This document shows, in pieces, positions 25,972 to 28,157 of a DNA stretch of 28,157 nt (position 1 is the stretch's first letter; each line of letters opens with the position of its first letter). The position numbers were made by a program, and so were the translations under genes. Location: assembly GCA_030141605.1 (NCBI GenBank), contig JAQGDQ010002462.1, forward strand, positions 1-28,157. Direction: 5' to 3'. This DNA comes from Tubiluchus corallicola (taxonomy: Eukaryota; Priapulida; Priapulimorpha; Priapulimorphida; Tubiluchidae). Below the pieces are notes generated by a model that saw only the letters and a program-made list of their open reading frames with translations, was not told the origin of the DNA and ran no database searches.

Positions 25972-26000
25972 ATAATATATTATTTTCTTATAAAAGTCAA
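25972..26000 (-). promoter_or_regulatory. strong promoter of the sugar ABC operon
   Basis: On the minus strand TTGACT (25995-26000) and TATTAT (25972-25977) are 17 bases apart, about 50 bases before the ATPase start. A 16-bp A/T palindrome (25970-25985) covers the -10 box and could be an operator, though its all-A/T content makes this weak. Confidence 0.75.
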
Positions 26001-26345
26001 GAAACTAGGCTAAAGATGATAAAAATAATAATTTAATAGTAAGTAAAAATTTAAATTGATTTTTTATAAAAAGTTTGAATTTAATTTAAAATAGTTATGC
26101 AAATTCTTTTTCTATATGTTAGATTAATAGAAATTTATTATTTAATTAAAACCAAAAATTTTGAATTAGATTTTTTCTAACTTAAAAATTTATTTTAACA
26201 TACTGTTAAAAAAGTACTATATTTTTAATTATATTTATTATGATAATTTCATTTTTTAAGTGAATAAAGTTTAATAAGAGTAATAGAAAAATATCTTTAA
26301 AATTTTTTTATAAAAAAATAATTAAAAAAATTATATTTTTTTAAG
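26001..26345. other. gene-free AT-rich stretch with one clear inverted repeat
   Basis: There is no gene or RNA. A perfect inverted repeat with 7-base arms (TTTTAAC at 26193-26199, GTTAAAA at 26205-26211) around ATACT lies between the divergent promoters of the ABC operon and the AsmA-like unit. It could bind a regulator of either, or be chance. Confidence 0.4.
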
Positions 26346-26374
26346 TTGAAATTTAGGTAGAAAACATGTATATT
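26346..26374 (+). promoter_or_regulatory. promoter for the leader RNA and AsmA-like gene
   Basis: TTGAAA (26346-26351) and TATATT (26369-26374) are 17 bases apart. Transcription would start near 26381, some 255 bases before the AsmA-like start codon, with a terminator in between. Confidence 0.55.
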
Positions 26375-26380
26375 ATTTAG

Positions 26381-26574
26381 TAAGAAAGTAAGAATTTATA
26401 AAAATATTACACTTAGATTACTAGCCATGTAATTTGAAGAGACAATAGGTACAAATGTAACTTTAAAATGTTAAGTAAATAATATAGTAATATATGTTAT
26501 GTACCTCTATCCCTTTAAAAGGTAAAATATATATAAGTAACAAATAAAAAAAGAGGCTCTCCCCTCTTTTTTTA
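26381..26574 (+). ncRNA. possible leader RNA (attenuator) or small RNA upstream of the AsmA-like gene
   Basis: A transcript from the promoter above would be about 190 bases long when stopped at the terminator ending near 26573. TGTACCT (26500-26506) can pair with AGGTACA (26447-26453), or its TACCT part with AGGTA (26520-26524). These pairings exclude each other, as in attenuators. No open frame with a ribosome site was seen inside. I do not recognise a known riboswitch family. Confidence 0.35.
26545..26573 (+). terminator. intrinsic terminator before the AsmA-like gene
   Basis: GAGG (26553-26556) pairs with CCTC (26563-26566) around CTCTCC, and the stem extends through flanking A and T runs (26546-26552 with 26567-26573). 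It ends 64 bases before the AsmA-like start codon. The sequence is symmetric enough to work on both strands, but only the plus strand has a candidate transcript entering it. Confidence 0.75.
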
Positions 26575-26636
26575 TTTATTTAAAAATAAATTAACGAAAA
26601 CATACAATTTTAAAGTAGAGTTTTACAGGGGGAAAT

Positions 26637-28157
26637 ATGAAAAAAAATTTTTTAATATTTTTAATTATTATTTCAATAATAATTATAGGAGGAACATTTT
26701 TATATTTAAAACTTCCTAAAGTGTCTAAAGAGTCTATAGAAAAAGAAATAAGTAGGCTTACTAGCATGGAAGCTAAAATAGAGGGTATAGATATTGATAT
26801 ATTAAGAGGAAAAGGAGCCTTTAAGAACTTTACTATAACTAACAATAACAAAACTATAATTAAAATAGAAAGAGGTGGCATAGAATTTTCTGTTATAGAT
26901 ATTTTTAATAAAACTATTAACATTAAAAATATAACCATGGAAGATGGAAAAATAGTTATAAGTAAAGAGGAATTAAATAAAATTATTTCAAATATAGAAG
27001 AAAATAATTTAAAGTCAGAAAATGAAAAGAAAATTATTTTTAATAAAATAAAGATAGACAAAATATTATTAAGCAACGTAGTAGTAAATTACTGCTCAAA
27101 AGATAATTATGAATATTATATTAATATTAGTGAAATAAAAGATTTTACTTTATCAAATGAAAAGCTAAATTTTGATTTTCACGATAGAACAGGAAATGGA
27201 AAAATAAAACTTGCAATAATGTATAATTTTATAGAGAGAAAAAGTCAAGTAGATGTAAAACTGGAGGAATACAGTCTCACTAATTTAAATTTGAATAAAT
27301 CATTTAATATTGAAACATTAGAAGGAGTAATAGATGGAAAAATTAAGATTATATTTTATAAAGATGATTTTGAATTAAGCGGAGATATTAAACTAAGTAA
27401 ATTTGAACTATTTGATAAAGTTGACTATATAAAAACAAGCTATTTAAATTTAATTATAAAAAAAATTACTAAAAATAATATTTTGATAAATAAAATTTAC
27501 ATGATTCAACCTTCACTAAATATTATTAATAAAGGAGATATTAGCAATTTTTCAGATTTATTAAAAAAGGTAAATATTGATTTAGAAAATTTGAAAATAG
27601 ATAAAAATAAAAAATATCAAGTAAAGCTACTAGACATAAAAAATGCTTCAATAAACTTTAGAAATGATTACGACCATTATTTATTAAAAAAATTAAATAT
27701 TAATATTATTGATGTAAATAATATTGGAAAAAATACAAAATTTAAGATAAATAAGGATGAGGGTTTAGAAAAAATTGATATAGACGGAAATGTAAAATAT
27801 CTAAAGAACTTAAAACTAGATTTAAAGATGTTTTTAAATAATATAGATCTACAGAAGATGTATATCCTTATAAAAGATATATTTCCATATAAAATAGAAA
27901 AGGGATATTTAGACATAAAATCAAATATAAAGGTAGAAAAAGGATATCTAACCAGTGATAATAACATAAAAATAAAAAAGATAGAGCTAGGCGAAAAAAA
28001 CTTTGACTCTCCTCCTATAAATATATTGATAAAGTCAATTAGAGATAGAAGTAATATCATAGATTTAAATATTCCCATAGAAGGAGATATAGATGAAATT
28101 TTAAGTGGTAACAAAAAAGAAATAGACATAAAAATATATGACATTGTAACTGATATA
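26637..28157 (+). CDS. AsmA-like / DUF748-type membrane-anchored protein (3' end outside window)
   Basis: The frame opens with ATG at 26637-26639 behind AGGGGGA and runs to the right edge (507 codons, exactly in frame), so the C-terminus is missing. One hydrophobic helix (about residues 4-24, ending IIGGTFLYLKLP) anchors it in the inner membrane. What follows is a long periplasmic chain of alternating short beta strands: IEGIDIDILRGKGAFKNFTI (the N-terminal AsmA pattern), then IKNITMEDGKIVIS, IDKILLSNVVVNY and similar repeats. Proteins of this type span the periplasm and are thought to help lipids reach the outer membrane, so the cell should be diderm. Codon use is extremely A-rich. The exact subfamily cannot be fixed without the C-terminus. 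Confidence 0.7.
   Translation, partial: MKKNFLIFLIIISIIIIGGTFLYLKLPKVSKESIEKEISRLTSMEAKIEGIDIDILRGKGAFKNFTITNNNKTIIKIERGGIEFSVIDIFNKTINIKNITMEDGKIVISKEELNKIISNIEENNLKSENEKKIIFNKIKIDKILLSNVVVNYCSKDNYEYYINISEIKDFTLSNEKLNFDFHDRTGNGKIKLAIMYNFIERKSQVDVKLEEYSLTNLNLNKSFNIETLEGVIDGKIKIIFYKDDFELSGDIKLSKFELFDKVDYIKTSYLNLIIKKITKNNILINKIYMIQPSLNIINKGDISNFSDLLKKVNIDLENLKIDKNKKYQVKLLDIKNASINFRNDYDHYLLKKLNINIIDVNNIGKNTKFKINKDEGLEKIDIDGNVKYLKNLKLDLKMFLNNIDLQKMYILIKDIFPYKIEKGYLDIKSNIKVEKGYLTSDNNIKIKKIELGEKNFDSPPINILIKSIRDRSNIIDLNIPIEGDIDEILSGNKKEIDIKIYDIVTDI

Noticed and set aside
26591-27076. Leu/Ile-rich minus-strand frames opposite the AsmA-like gene (also 27677-28144)
   Set aside because: The plus-strand frame has a start, a ribosome site, a membrane anchor and continuous family-like sequence. 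The minus frames arise from its A-rich codons.
1-28157. tRNA, rRNA, CRISPR or transposase genes
   Set aside because: I looked for T-arm sequences, rRNA-like GC islands, regularly spaced repeats and transposase motifs on both strands and saw none.

Overview
The window is very AT-rich (roughly 27% G+C by eye). It carries bacterial genes with strong GGAGG-type ribosome binding sites, lipoprotein-type ABC binding proteins, and at the right edge an AsmA-like protein of the kind found in bacteria with an outer membrane. This combination suggests a diderm, low-GC, fermentative bacterium, most likely a member of the Fusobacteriota. That assignment is inference and the species cannot be named from the window. 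I found no rRNA, tRNA, CRISPR array or insertion sequence.

Layout. 1-2349 (minus): an operon of udk (uridine kinase), an HAD-IB phosphatase, and a SIR2-like protein that runs off the left edge and lacks key catalytic residues. 2505-3764 (plus): rdgB (XTP/dITP pyrophosphatase) and a PHP-domain phosphoesterase. 4227-6606 (minus): ald (alanine dehydrogenase) followed by an orphan sugar-binding lipoprotein. 6934-9449 (minus): a frameshifted tmcAL (tRNA-Met cytidine acetate ligase) translationally coupled to a GPH-family sugar symporter. 9718-13179 (minus): a tight three-gene operon of class III aminotransferase, BKACE-family beta-keto acid cleavage enzyme and class I aminotransferase, probably an uncharacterised amino-acid fermentation route. 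13685-16204 (plus): psuK and psuG (pseudouridine breakdown to uracil and ribose 5-phosphate), then a divergent ThyX-like protein. 16274-19862 (minus): a decayed locus holding one large restriction-methylation-specificity fusion broken by four single-base frameshifts and a stop codon, plus a scrap resembling a RelB/DinJ-type antitoxin. 20849-21175 (plus): a small HrgC/DUF2628-like membrane protein. 21269-25922 (minus): a complete trehalose/maltose-type ABC importer in the order ATPase, permease, permease, binding lipoprotein, with a strong promoter and a terminator. 26346-28157 (plus): a promoter, a probable leader RNA or small RNA with its own terminator, and the 5' part of an AsmA-like gene.

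How the genes fit together. Much of the window serves nutrient capture and fermentation: sugar uptake by one full ABC system, one orphan binding protein and one symporter; nucleoside salvage by udk, psuK and psuG; and transamination with possible alanine recycling through ald. The most promising leads for new biology are the aminotransferase/BKACE operon, the psuKG-linked ThyX-like protein, the catalytically impaired SIR2-like protein in the uridine kinase operon, and the leader RNA before the AsmA-like gene.
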